From a bacterium (GTDB lineage: Bacteria; Campylobacterota; Campylobacteria; Campylobacterales; Sulfurimonadaceae), in contig JAHJGM010000009.1 in the NCBI GenBank assembly GCA_018824305.1, positions 1-64,000 of the forward strand: a stretch of DNA of 64,000 nucleotides, written 5' to 3'. The translations under genes were made by a program, and so were the position numbers. The notes below the pieces were generated by a model. The model searched no databases and had not been told where the DNA came from. It worked only from the letters and a program-made list of their open reading frames with translations. Position 1 is the stretch's first letter, and the number at the start of each line of letters is the position of its first letter. Of the stretch, positions 47,573 through 56,018 are shown piece after piece.

Positions 47573-47696
47573 AGGTACTTATTCTATCCATTTTAGTTGT
47601 GTCGTCGTTTGAGAATTTTTCAAAATTATACTTAAAAATCGGTTGATTAATGTCGTAGCTAATAAAAGTTGTGGTATCATAACCCAAAAATATATA

Positions 47697-47723
47697 TTAA
47701 GTAAATTTACACGGTAAACTTAA
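47697..47723. promoter_or_regulatory. Inverted repeat upstream of motA
   Basis: TTAAG-TAAA-TTTAC, ACG, GTAAA-CTTAA: ten paired positions around a 3-nt loop, with a 4-nt insertion in the left arm. It ends 48 bp before motA. It may be an operator or an RNA hairpin in the 5' leader. I could not recognise a sigma-28 or sigma-54 promoter beside it. Confidence 0.35.
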
Positions 47724-47771
47724 TTTTAAGGCTTGTTGAATGGTTTTGTATACTTATATTAAGGTGAGTGA

Positions 47772-48536
47772 ATGGATTTAGGTACGGTCATAGGTTTAGT
47801 TTTAACCTTAGCACTTCTTTTTGGTGCTATGGCTATGGGTGTTGGTATAGGTGCCTATATAGATATTCCTTCAGTCTTAATAGTCATCGGTGGTTCTATG
47901 GGTGCGCTTTTGGTGTCATTCAAAATAGAACAGATGAAAAACTTTGTCAAGATATTCATGATCGCAGTGAAACCTCCGCAACAAAATGTTCCAGACCTCA
48001 TAAAAAAACTTGTCGAATATGCTACTCAAGCTCGTAGAGACGGTATATTGGCATTGGAAAGTGCAGCTAACAACGAAGAGAACGAATTTTTGAAAAAAGG
48101 TCTCTCCATGGCAGTCGATGGAAATGAACCAGATACCATACGTGATCTTTTAGAGATAGAGATGGAGCAGACAAGCAGTCGTCATAAAAGTAACTCTGCC
48201 ATCTTTAGTCAATGGTCCGGCCTTGCGGGCGCTATGGGGATGATCGGTACGCTTATCGGTCTGGTCGCGATGCTTTTAAATATGGCCGATCCATCGGCGA
48301 TCGGTCCATCTATGGCGGTTGCTTTGCTAACGACTATGTACGGTGCGATGATAGGAAATATCTTCGGCGGACCGATCTCGAATATCTTAAATATCCGTAA
48401 TGATGACGAGATACTTGTAATGCAGATGATCGTAGAAGGGATCATGTCTATTCAAGCGGGTGACAATCCTAGAACTTTGGAGGGGAAACTGCTCAGTTAT
48501 CTGCCTCCTTCACATCGTGAAAGCCAGTTCGACTAA
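47772..48536 (+). CDS. motA: Flagellar motor stator protein MotA
   Basis: The 254-residue membrane protein has four helices, a large cytoplasmic loop with charged residues and the conserved C-terminal proline-bearing segment AMGMIGTLIGLVAML. With MotB it forms the proton- or sodium-driven stator. AAGGTGAG precedes the ATG; TAATG overlap links it to motB. Confidence 0.95.
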   Translation: MDLGTVIGLVLTLALLFGAMAMGVGIGAYIDIPSVLIVIGGSMGALLVSFKIEQMKNFVKIFMIAVKPPQQNVPDLIKKLVEYATQARRDGILALESAANNEENEFLKKGLSMAVDGNEPDTIRDLLEIEMEQTSSRHKSNSAIFSQWSGLAGAMGMIGTLIGLVAMLLNMADPSAIGPSMAVALLTTMYGAMIGNIFGGPISNILNIRNDDEILVMQMIVEGIMSIQAGDNPRTLEGKLLSYLPPSHRESQFD

Positions 48537-49315
48537 TGGCCAAAAATAAATGTCCTGACTGTCCTGAATGTATGCCCGCCTGGCTGGCTGCATTTGGAGA
48601 CTTAATGAGTCTTTTGCTTTGTTTCTTCGTACTTTTGCTTTCAATGTCAAGTATGGATGCCAAAAAAGTCTCAGAAGCTATCGGTTCACTTTCAGGTGCG
48701 ATGAGTGTTCTTGAAGGCGGCGCAAAAACCGAGATATCAAAACTACGTATTCAGGAATCGACACCTATTGAAAGTCAAACTGAAACAAGCGAAGCGGTAA
48801 ATAGAATCAGTCAGGCTGTTTTAGATGCAAATGAGATGATGGAAAAAGGGCATGGACCTGCGATCTCGGTTGAAGAAGCAGAAGAGGGTTTTGTCATAAA
48901 TCTTCCCTCATCTCTTTTATTTAAAGTAGGAAGTGCAACAATTGAAAATGAAGATGCTTTATTGTTCTTAAAGCGTATCGCGTTGATCATTGAACAGTTG
49001 CCAAATGAGATGGATATCATGGTAAAAGGGCATACAGACAATGCTCCTCTTGGTAAAAATTCACCATATAAAGATAACTGGGAACTCTCTTCATCACGGG
49101 CGATCGCAGTTTTAAAAGAATTGATAAATGATGGAGTCAAACCCGATAGAATAAGCGCTGCAGGCTATGCAGAATTTAGTCCCATAGCAACAAATGCCAC
49201 AGCAGAGGGTCGTGAACGAAACAGGCGTGTCGAAATCAGTTTTTATGGACGTAAATCATCCAAAGAGGCGGGAGATAAAAAAAGTATATTAGATAAGGCA
49301 GCTGTCGCTAAATGA
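48536..49315 (+). CDS. motB: Flagellar motor stator protein MotB
   Basis: The 259-residue protein has N-terminal CPDCPECMPAW, one helix (about 15-40) with the essential ion-carrying Asp22 in AAFGDLMSLLL, and a C-terminal OmpA-like peptidoglycan-binding domain (about 140-240, with GHTDNAPLGKNSPYKDNWELS). It anchors the stator. The three N-terminal cysteines (6, 9, 12) are unusual for enterobacterial MotB and may bind metal. Its stop overlaps fliP. Confidence 0.95.
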   Translation: MAKNKCPDCPECMPAWLAAFGDLMSLLLCFFVLLLSMSSMDAKKVSEAIGSLSGAMSVLEGGAKTEISKLRIQESTPIESQTETSEAVNRISQAVLDANEMMEKGHGPAISVEEAEEGFVINLPSSLLFKVGSATIENEDALLFLKRIALIIEQLPNEMDIMVKGHTDNAPLGKNSPYKDNWELSSSRAIAVLKELINDGVKPDRISAAGYAEFSPIATNATAEGRERNRRVEISFYGRKSSKEAGDKKSILDKAAVAK

Positions 49316-50046
49316 TAAGAGCTGTCATAGTTTTATTCCTATTTATCTCTTCTCTACATGCGGAAAACATCGCAATTCCTACGATGAATTTTTCCCTTTC
49401 TGCACCGGATACTCCACAACAGTTAGTGAGTTCTTTAAATGTTTTAGTGGCTTTGACCATACTGTTCTTAGCTCCGAGCATCGTCCTTGTTATGACGACA
49501 TTCACGAGATTTGTCATCGTATTTGGTTTTTTGCGTCAGGCACTTGGAACACAGCAGGTCCCGCCTACGCAGTTGATGGTGATGCTTGCACTGATATTGA
49601 CGATCTTTGTCATGGAGCCTGTAGGACAAAAAGCCTATGACAACGGTATAAAACCCTATTTGGAAAAGAAGATAGGTTACGAGGAAGCATTTACAAAAAC
49701 AGCACAGCCGTTTAAAAATTTCATGATCAGAAATACGAGAGAAAAAGATTTGGCTCTTTTTGTCCGCATACGTCATCTTCAAAACCCAAAAAGTATTGAA
49801 GAAGTGCCCCTTTCCGTGGTAGTTCCTGCATTTGTGATCAGTGAACTCAAAACTGCATTTGAGATAGGGTTTTTGATATTTCTACCCTTTTTGATCATAG
49901 ATATGGTCGTGGCTTCTATCTTGATGTCTATGGGTATGATGATGCTTCCTCCCGTTATGATATCTTTGCCTTTTAAGATACTTGTCTTTGTTCTCATAGA
50001 CGGTTGGAACCTTTTAATCGGAAATCTGATCGCCAGTATCAAATAG
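49312..50046 (+). CDS. fliP: Flagellar export gate protein FliP
   Basis: The 244-residue protein has a signal sequence (about 1-17), then four helices with family motifs FTRFVIVFGFLRQALGTQQ, FVISELKTAFEIGFLIFLPF and MGMMMLPPVMISLPFKILVFVL. FliP is the core of the type III export gate. The FliP-stabilising FliO lies elsewhere in this window (14158). It overlaps motB by 4 bp. Confidence 0.96.
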   Translation: MIRAVIVLFLFISSLHAENIAIPTMNFSLSAPDTPQQLVSSLNVLVALTILFLAPSIVLVMTTFTRFVIVFGFLRQALGTQQVPPTQLMVMLALILTIFVMEPVGQKAYDNGIKPYLEKKIGYEEAFTKTAQPFKNFMIRNTREKDLALFVRIRHLQNPKSIEEVPLSVVVPAFVISELKTAFEIGFLIFLPFLIIDMVVASILMSMGMMMLPPVMISLPFKILVFVLIDGWNLLIGNLIASIK

Positions 50047-50056
50047 GAGAAAGTTT

Positions 50057-50938
50057 ATGAGACTTCTTTTTATTGTTTTTATCTCTCTTTTTGTCATCGG
50101 CTGTGAGTCAAAAAAAGATGATAGATTGATTATTTCATGTAACTCTTGGATCGGTTATTCTCCTTTTTATTATGCAAAAGAAAAAGGATGGCTGGACCAA
50201 CTCAATATAAAACTTATAAACGTCGTCTCACTCGGTGAAAATATGAGTCTCTATGATGTCGGAAAATCCGATGCTTTTACGGGTACCCAGTATGAATATT
50301 CGATGATGCACACTAAAGATAAAGAGCTTGTTCCGATCATGCTTTTGGACAGGTCATACGGCGGCGATATGATATTTAGCAATAAAACGATCGAAGAGCT
50401 ACAGAGTTCAAATGAAAAAATTGATGCTTATCTTGAGATGGGTTCTATAAACAGTCTCTTGTTGAAATATTTTATAGAAAAATACAATATCGATAAGAGC
50501 AGAATAAACTATATCAATAAAGATCAATCGATCATAGAAAACCTTATAAGTAAAAAGTTTGCTTCAAAGGCAGTATTGCTGGTAACATACAGTCCTTATG
50601 ACATCAAGTTGATTAAAAATGGTTTTCATGAAGTCGCCTGTACGAAAGACGGCCTTACATTGGTTGTCATCGATGCATTGTATGTAAATAAAAATATATA
50701 TAAAACTCATGAAAAGCAGTTCTTGGAACTAAAAAAAGTGATAGACGACGCGATCGATGTTATGCAAAGATCGCCAAAAGAGTATTATGAAACAGTGAAA
50801 CCATATTTAAAAGGTTATTCTTATGAAGATTTTGTTGTGTCTCTAAATCAAGTACAATGGATAAATAAAGATTTATCAAAAGATTTGGAAGAAAAGCTTG
50901 TCTCAATAGAGTTCCCTGTAAAAAGTATTATGAAATGA
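50057..50938 (+). CDS. NitT/TauT-like substrate-binding lipoprotein paired with a GGDEF-EAL protein
   Basis: The 293-residue protein has a lipobox (VIGC, Cys15) and a periplasmic binding fold of the ABC NitT/TauT type (SWIGYSPFYYAKEKGWLDQL, SDAFTGTQYEYSMMHT). No permease or ATPase follows. It overlaps the next gene, a c-di-GMP enzyme with a periplasmic domain, by 4 bp. It most likely acts as the ligand-binding half of a signalling pair, reporting to that protein. Ligand unknown. It is a distant relative of the guanidine-operon binding protein at 2078 by pattern only. Confidence 0.8.
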   Translation: MRLLFIVFISLFVIGCESKKDDRLIISCNSWIGYSPFYYAKEKGWLDQLNIKLINVVSLGENMSLYDVGKSDAFTGTQYEYSMMHTKDKELVPIMLLDRSYGGDMIFSNKTIEELQSSNEKIDAYLEMGSINSLLLKYFIEKYNIDKSRINYINKDQSIIENLISKKFASKAVLLVTYSPYDIKLIKNGFHEVACTKDGLTLVVIDALYVNKNIYKTHEKQFLELKKVIDDAIDVMQRSPKEYYETVKPYLKGYSYEDFVVSLNQVQWINKDLSKDLEEKLVSIEFPVKSIMK

Positions 50939-52932
50939 AACTGTCCATTAAAGCGTTTATGTTGTTATTATATGCGATCATCGTATTGTTTTTTACATCC
51001 ATATCAGTTTACATGTACATATCTCAAAGAGATAAGATGGTTGACTTAATAGCCAGTGATGTGCAAAAGAATCTTTTGGAAGTAAGTTATTATGCTTCAA
51101 AGGTCATAGACAATGTCAATAACGTATCGGTCGTAAAACCTATGATAGACCGCAGGATAGCATCCAATGAGATTGTCGACAGATTTTTGATCTTTCATAA
51201 TGAAAAGCTGCTTTTTAACAGCAGCCTTGTGAATTCTGATATTTCAGGCAAAAACGGCATATCTGGCAATTTAAAAAATATTTCATTTTATGATCTGCTT
51301 CATAAACAGGGGTTTGCAACAAATATATATATTTATCAGCAAGACCAGCAGATCAGATTAAATCTTGTGCTTATATTAAACCATAAATTATTGCAACAAA
51401 ATTTTTCAGATCTAAAAATAAATTTTTTGGTCATCTATTGTGTGATCTTTATATTTGTATATCTGTTCTTATGGAAACTCATTGATAAATATCTCATATA
51501 TACGCTTGAAAAGTTGCGTCAGTATGCTTATTACAACTCATCTATCCCGCCTGTAATGATGATAAAAGAGTTGGAATATATACGCTCCTCTATGCTTCAG
51601 ACATTTACGCGATTGGAAGTAGAAAAAGAGAAATTATACAAAGCTTCCATAACCGATGAATTAAGCGGACTCTCAAATAAAAATCATCTTGAGGAGAGAC
51701 TGGGAAGACTGATATCAAGGTCAAGAAGAGATAAAAAAGAGTTTGCTTTTGTATTTATGGATATCGATCATTTTAAAGATGTGAATGATCTTTTAGGACA
51801 CTCTGTCGGTGATAAACTGCTTGTCGATATTTCAAAAAAACTGCCTGATGTCGTTAGAACAAATGATATCGTAGCTAGAATAGGCGGTGATGAGTTTGCG
51901 CTTGTGCTCAGTGAATACAGTTCACATATTGAGCTTACGATGATTTTGGAAAGAATACTCGATATGGTAGATTCTGAATGGCATGTGGAAGGACATAAGG
52001 TCAAAATATCGGCAAGTATGGGTGTCTCTCTTTACCCAAGAGATGGCGAAAATATAGAAAATTTATTGAAGAACTCAGATATTGCACTTTTTGAAGCAAA
52101 AAATAAAGGAAGAGCTAGATATAACTTTTTTACTCAGGAACTGAATGAGAAGATAATAACGGAGATAGAAACAAATAATCAGATGCGTGAAGCGCTTAAA
52201 CATGGAGAATTTGAACTTTATTATCAACCAAAAGTCGATATTTTAAGTTCAAAGATCATCGGTGCAGAAGCACTTATCAGGTGGAACTCTCCTACTAAAG
52301 GTCTAGTCCCGCCAAATAGTTTTATCCCTATTGCCGAAAATAGCGGATTTATTGTCGAACTTGGAGAATGGATCTTTAAAACAGCTTTTAATCAGCAACT
52401 GGAGTGGTCACAACAGAGTTATCTCAAAGATCTGGTTCTGTCTGTAAATCTGTCGGTAAAGCAGATCGCTAATGATAAGTTTATAGATACGTTTCAAACG
52501 ATATTTACAAATAGCGGTGCAGATTCTCGCTATCTGGAAATCGAACTGACAGAATCTGTTTTTATCAATAGTGCAGGGCAGGCGTTAGAGGTCGTCAATC
52601 TTTTTCGCAGTTTAGGGTTTATGATCTCATTGGATGATTTTGGAACGGGGTATTCCTCTTTGTCATATCTTAAAAAACTGCCTTTTGATATCATCAAAAT
52701 AGACAAAACGTTTATAGATGATTATAATTCGATTTCAGGAAAAGTTTACATTGATACGATCATAAAAATGGGACACTCTTTAGGTATGAAACTAGTAGCA
52801 GAGGGTGTCGAGACACAAGAGCAGTTAGAATTTTTAAAAGAGCTAGAGTGTAATATTTTTCAGGGTTACCTTTGTTCAAAACCTTTACCGGTTAAACAGT
52901 TTGAAGAGTTAGTATTAAAAACAAATAGTTAA
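50935..52932 (+). CDS. Membrane GGDEF-EAL protein (dual c-di-GMP enzyme)
   Basis: The 665-residue protein has helix 1 (about 6-28), a periplasmic domain of about 130 residues and helix 2 (about 160-182). The GGDEF domain has the exact motif GGDEF and an RxxD (RTND) five residues ahead. The EAL domain has GAEALIRW, LDDFGTGYSSLSYLKKLPFD and AEGVETQEQ, so both halves look competent. It may switch between making and degrading c-di-GMP when the neighbouring binding lipoprotein engages ligand. Which activity dominates cannot be read from sequence. Confidence 0.9.
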   Translation: MKLSIKAFMLLLYAIIVLFFTSISVYMYISQRDKMVDLIASDVQKNLLEVSYYASKVIDNVNNVSVVKPMIDRRIASNEIVDRFLIFHNEKLLFNSSLVNSDISGKNGISGNLKNISFYDLLHKQGFATNIYIYQQDQQIRLNLVLILNHKLLQQNFSDLKINFLVIYCVIFIFVYLFLWKLIDKYLIYTLEKLRQYAYYNSSIPPVMMIKELEYIRSSMLQTFTRLEVEKEKLYKASITDELSGLSNKNHLEERLGRLISRSRRDKKEFAFVFMDIDHFKDVNDLLGHSVGDKLLVDISKKLPDVVRTNDIVARIGGDEFALVLSEYSSHIELTMILERILDMVDSEWHVEGHKVKISASMGVSLYPRDGENIENLLKNSDIALFEAKNKGRARYNFFTQELNEKIITEIETNNQMREALKHGEFELYYQPKVDILSSKIIGAEALIRWNSPTKGLVPPNSFIPIAENSGFIVELGEWIFKTAFNQQLEWSQQSYLKDLVLSVNLSVKQIANDKFIDTFQTIFTNSGADSRYLEIELTESVFINSAGQALEVVNLFRSLGFMISLDDFGTGYSSLSYLKKLPFDIIKIDKTFIDDYNSISGKVYIDTIIKMGHSLGMKLVAEGVETQEQLEFLKELECNIFQGYLCSKPLPVKQFEELVLKTNS

Positions 52933-52941
52933 GGGATTTTT

Positions 52942-54057
52942 TTGAATTGTAAATATTTTGGCGAGTGTGGAAGCTGCCGTAATTATGAGAATGGATATGC
53001 AGCGCAGCTTTCTAAAAAGTTTGAGTTAAACAAAGAGCGTTTTATTGATCTATATAGCGGTGAGATCGATGTCTGCGAATCACCGGATAGTGCTTATAGA
53101 GCTCGAGCAGAGTTTAAAATATGGCATGTAGGCGATACAATACAATATGCCATGAACGCGCTTGAGCACAAAGGTGTCGTCATCATAGATGAATGTCCTC
53201 AGGTAAATGAACATATTTTAAAGCTCATGCCAGTTTTGCTACAAGCAATAAAAGATAAACATATAGACAAAAAGCTTTTTGGTGCCGATTTTCTGTCATC
53301 TTCAAGCGGTGAAATAGTCGTTTCGCTTTTGTATCATAAAAAGCTTGATGAAGAGTGGGAATCAATGGCAAAAGAGATCTCACAAGAGCTCGGTGTATAC
53401 ATCATAGGAAGAAGTAGAAAACAGAAGATCACCGTAGGTCAGGACTACGTGACTGAGACCTTACATGTAAGGGATACCGACTATAAGTTTATGCAGATAG
53501 AAAACAGTTTTACTCAGCCAAATCCGAGAGTCAACGAGCAGATGATATCTTGGGCTGTGAGTCAGTTTGAGGGCGTTAGCGGTGATCTTCTTGAACTTTA
53601 CTGCGGTGCCGGAAACTTTACCATCCCTTTTGCATCAAAATTCGATAAAGTCCTAGCTACGGAGATATCCAAATCATCTATAGCAGCAGCAAAGAACAAT
53701 ATGCTTTTAAACGATGTCTCAAATATTGAGTTTGTCAGAATGAGTGCCGAGGAGTTTGTTCAGGCACTTGACGGAGTCAGAGAGTTTCGCCGTATGGGTG
53801 AGATTGATATAAACTCTTATGAATTAAAAACGATCTTTGTCGATCCGCCGCGGGCTGGTATGGATGAAGAGTCTTGCGGATTTGCAGCTAGACATGAAAA
53901 TATTTTATATATCTCATGCAATCCTGAAACTTTGCATAGAGATTTAACGTTTCTAACCAAAACACATGAGATAAAAAAGATGGCTATCTTTGATCAGTTT
54001 CCTTATACAAATCATGTTGAAATGGGCGTAAAACTCACAAAAAGGAGTTTGGTATGA
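52942..54057 (+). CDS. trmA: tRNA (uracil-5-)-methyltransferase TrmA
   Basis: The 371-residue enzyme has N-terminal Cys cluster CKYFGECGSC, SAM-binding LELYCGAGNFTIPFASKF, the FVDPPRAGMDEES motif and catalytic Cys in YISCNPETL. It makes m5U54 in tRNA. The start is TTG 52942, five nt after AAGGGA (52931-52936), and the sequence then reads directly into the conserved domain. It overlaps the next gene by 4 bp. The Cys cluster at the very N terminus is longer than in E. coli TrmA. Confidence 0.92.
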   Translation: MNCKYFGECGSCRNYENGYAAQLSKKFELNKERFIDLYSGEIDVCESPDSAYRARAEFKIWHVGDTIQYAMNALEHKGVVIIDECPQVNEHILKLMPVLLQAIKDKHIDKKLFGADFLSSSSGEIVVSLLYHKKLDEEWESMAKEISQELGVYIIGRSRKQKITVGQDYVTETLHVRDTDYKFMQIENSFTQPNPRVNEQMISWAVSQFEGVSGDLLELYCGAGNFTIPFASKFDKVLATEISKSSIAAAKNNMLLNDVSNIEFVRMSAEEFVQALDGVREFRRMGEIDINSYELKTIFVDPPRAGMDEESCGFAARHENILYISCNPETLHRDLTFLTKTHEIKKMAIFDQFPYTNHVEMGVKLTKRSLV

Positions 54058-54662
54058 AGAGTCTAGCAGTTATATTGCTTATGGCGGTATCATTAAACGC
54101 CGGCGAGATAGAACGGATCGATGATATGGTAAATGATATCTCAAAACTTAGAACTGGTTATGAGAGTTGTCAAAAAGAGCGAGATGAACTCAAACAGACA
54201 AACACTGCTTTAAAAACAGAGATGAGTGCCATGGAAGAACTGAACTCCAGGAACAAAGAACCTTTTGCAAAAGAGATAGAAGCTTTAAAAAACGATGTTG
54301 AAAAGAGCAAAAAACTTTTAGAAAAAAAAGATAAAGAGATCGAACAATTAAACTCTAAGATCACAAATATCGAAACTCCTGACAATCAATTTCCAAAACT
54401 GATTATGAAAGAAGAGTATGCTAAAAAAGATATCAGCCTGACATATTTCAAAGCAACCACATATCGATTAAACAGTGATAGTTATATTTATGATGCTCCT
54501 GAGGGCAAAAGGATAGAGATATGGAGTAAGGACACAAGTTTTACTTCATATATTAAAAAAGGCGAATGGATAAAGATAACAGGGTACTTCATAGATAAGG
54601 TATGGGTATCAGCCAAAGATAAAGAGATGTGGATAGAAGAATCATCGATAAAAGAGCATTAA
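54054..54662 (+). CDS. Periplasmic coiled-coil protein with SH3-like end
   Basis: The 202-residue protein has a short signal peptide (about 1-16, SLNAG) and a long Glu/Lys-rich coiled coil (about 25-108). Its compact C-terminal domain of about 85 residues has the look of a bacterial SH3 fold (RLNSDSYIYDAPEGKRI, KKGEWIKITGYFIDKVWV). SH3-type domains in the periplasm often touch peptidoglycan. I do not recognise the family; coupling to trmA is probably only transcriptional. Confidence 0.7.
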   Translation: MKSLAVILLMAVSLNAGEIERIDDMVNDISKLRTGYESCQKERDELKQTNTALKTEMSAMEELNSRNKEPFAKEIEALKNDVEKSKKLLEKKDKEIEQLNSKITNIETPDNQFPKLIMKEEYAKKDISLTYFKATTYRLNSDSYIYDAPEGKRIEIWSKDTSFTSYIKKGEWIKITGYFIDKVWVSAKDKEMWIEESSIKEH

Positions 54663-54785
54663 CTCTTTAGTCCTGAAATTAAATAACAAATATCTTGTTT
54701 AAGTTTACATCAAAAATTCTTATATTTATTTAAGTTTTACTGAGTTACTATGGTGCATACATATTCACTTAAAAAGGAGTCTGGA

Positions 54786-56018
54786 ATGCAAGATAGAATC
54801 GAAGGGGTAAAGAAATTATTTACCTCCAAAAGTGCTCGAGTTGAGACAAACAAAGGTGAGTCTTATTACAGGGATCTGTTTGACCAGTGTCAGGCAAGAT
54901 TAAACGATCTGCGTTCCTCTCAGCCTATCAACAGGCTGGACTTCAGTGAATTATTAGAAGACAACGGCGTCGATAGACGTGATTTTATGAAGTGGGTCAG
55001 TGCTACAACAGCGATGCTGATGTTACCACCGATGTTTTCTCCGCTTGTCGCAGAAGCAGCAGAGCTTATGAACCGTGCTCCTGTTATCTGGTTGGAATAT
55101 CAGGATTGTGCAGGAAATTCAGAAGCACTGCTTCGTTCAGACGGACCGAAAATTGATTCTATCATCTTAGACGTGATCTCATTGGAGTTCCATGAGACGC
55201 TCCAAGCAGCATCGGGCTTTCAAGCAGAAAAACAGCTTGAAGACGCGATAGAAACTTTCAAAGGGAAATTCCTTCTTTTTATAGAAGGGTCCATCCCTAT
55301 GGGAATGAATGGTCAGTTTGGTACCATAGGTGCAAGCGGCGAGACCTATTATGATAACTTTATGCGTATCTCTAAAGATGCGGCGGCTGTTATAGCAGTG
55401 GGGGCTTGTGCTACATTTGGCGGTGTTCCTGCTGCCGCTCCAAACCCGACCGGTGCCGTGGGTGTGATGGAGATATTAAAAGGCAAGCCTCTTATCAACA
55501 TCCCTGCATGTCCTGCGAACCCTGCAAATATGGTAGGCGTCATTGTCCATTATATTTTAACAGGTCAGGTTCCTGAACTTGATTCACTTCTTCGCCCTAA
55601 GTTCGCATTTGGTTACAGAATCCACGACAACTGTGAAAGACGCGCACACTTTGATGCGGGCGAGTATGTAGAAGAGTGGGGAGACGAGGGTGCTAAAAAC
55701 AACTTCTGTCTTTATAAAATGGGATGTAAAGGTCCTATGACTTTTAATAACTGTTCTATCGTACGCTACAATGAAGCGGTCAACTGGCCGATCGGAGTCG
55801 GACATGGATGTATCGGTTGTTCAGAACCCTTCTTTTGGGATAAATACTCTTATGAGCGTGTAATGGCAGACGCGAAGATAAAAGCACCTACGGGCGGAGT
55901 CGAGAGATCGGCAGATGAATTTGGTCTTGGACTTTTGACTGCTGCAGGTATCGGTATCGGTATACATGCGGTCGTGAGTGCAATAGGCGGTAAAAAAGAT
56001 GAGGGGGGAGAAGCATAA
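54786..56018 (+). CDS. hydA: [NiFe] hydrogenase small subunit (membrane-bound uptake)
   Basis: The 410-residue small subunit has a long leader and the twin-arginine motif RRDFMK (R64-R65), followed by a hydrophobic stretch. The body has the cysteine ligands of three Fe-S clusters (DCAGNSE, GACATFGG, CPANPAN, DNCERR, GCKGPMTFNNC, GHGCIGCSEP). A C-terminal membrane helix is at about 383-400. ATG 54786 follows AAAGGAG; the earlier ATG at 54750 lacks a ribosome site. The pre-Tat segment of over 60 residues is longer than in most uptake hydrogenases. Confidence 0.95.
   Translation: MQDRIEGVKKLFTSKSARVETNKGESYYRDLFDQCQARLNDLRSSQPINRLDFSELLEDNGVDRRDFMKWVSATTAMLMLPPMFSPLVAEAAELMNRAPVIWLEYQDCAGNSEALLRSDGPKIDSIILDVISLEFHETLQAASGFQAEKQLEDAIETFKGKFLLFIEGSIPMGMNGQFGTIGASGETYYDNFMRISKDAAAVIAVGACATFGGVPAAAPNPTGAVGVMEILKGKPLINIPACPANPANMVGVIVHYILTGQVPELDSLLRPKFAFGYRIHDNCERRAHFDAGEYVEEWGDEGAKNNFCLYKMGCKGPMTFNNCSIVRYNEAVNWPIGVGHGCIGCSEPFFWDKYSYERVMADAKIKAPTGGVERSADEFGLGLLTAAGIGIGIHAVVSAIGGKKDEGGEA

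Noticed and set aside
47720-47760. Sigma-54 promoter before motA
   Set aside because: GGCTT...TGG is loosely similar to the -24/-12 pattern but lacks the GC at -12.
5054-49108. GCGATCGC palindrome seen about six times
   Set aside because: It is somewhat above expectation, but the copies could follow Ala-Ile-Ala codons and the count is small compared with TACATGTA.
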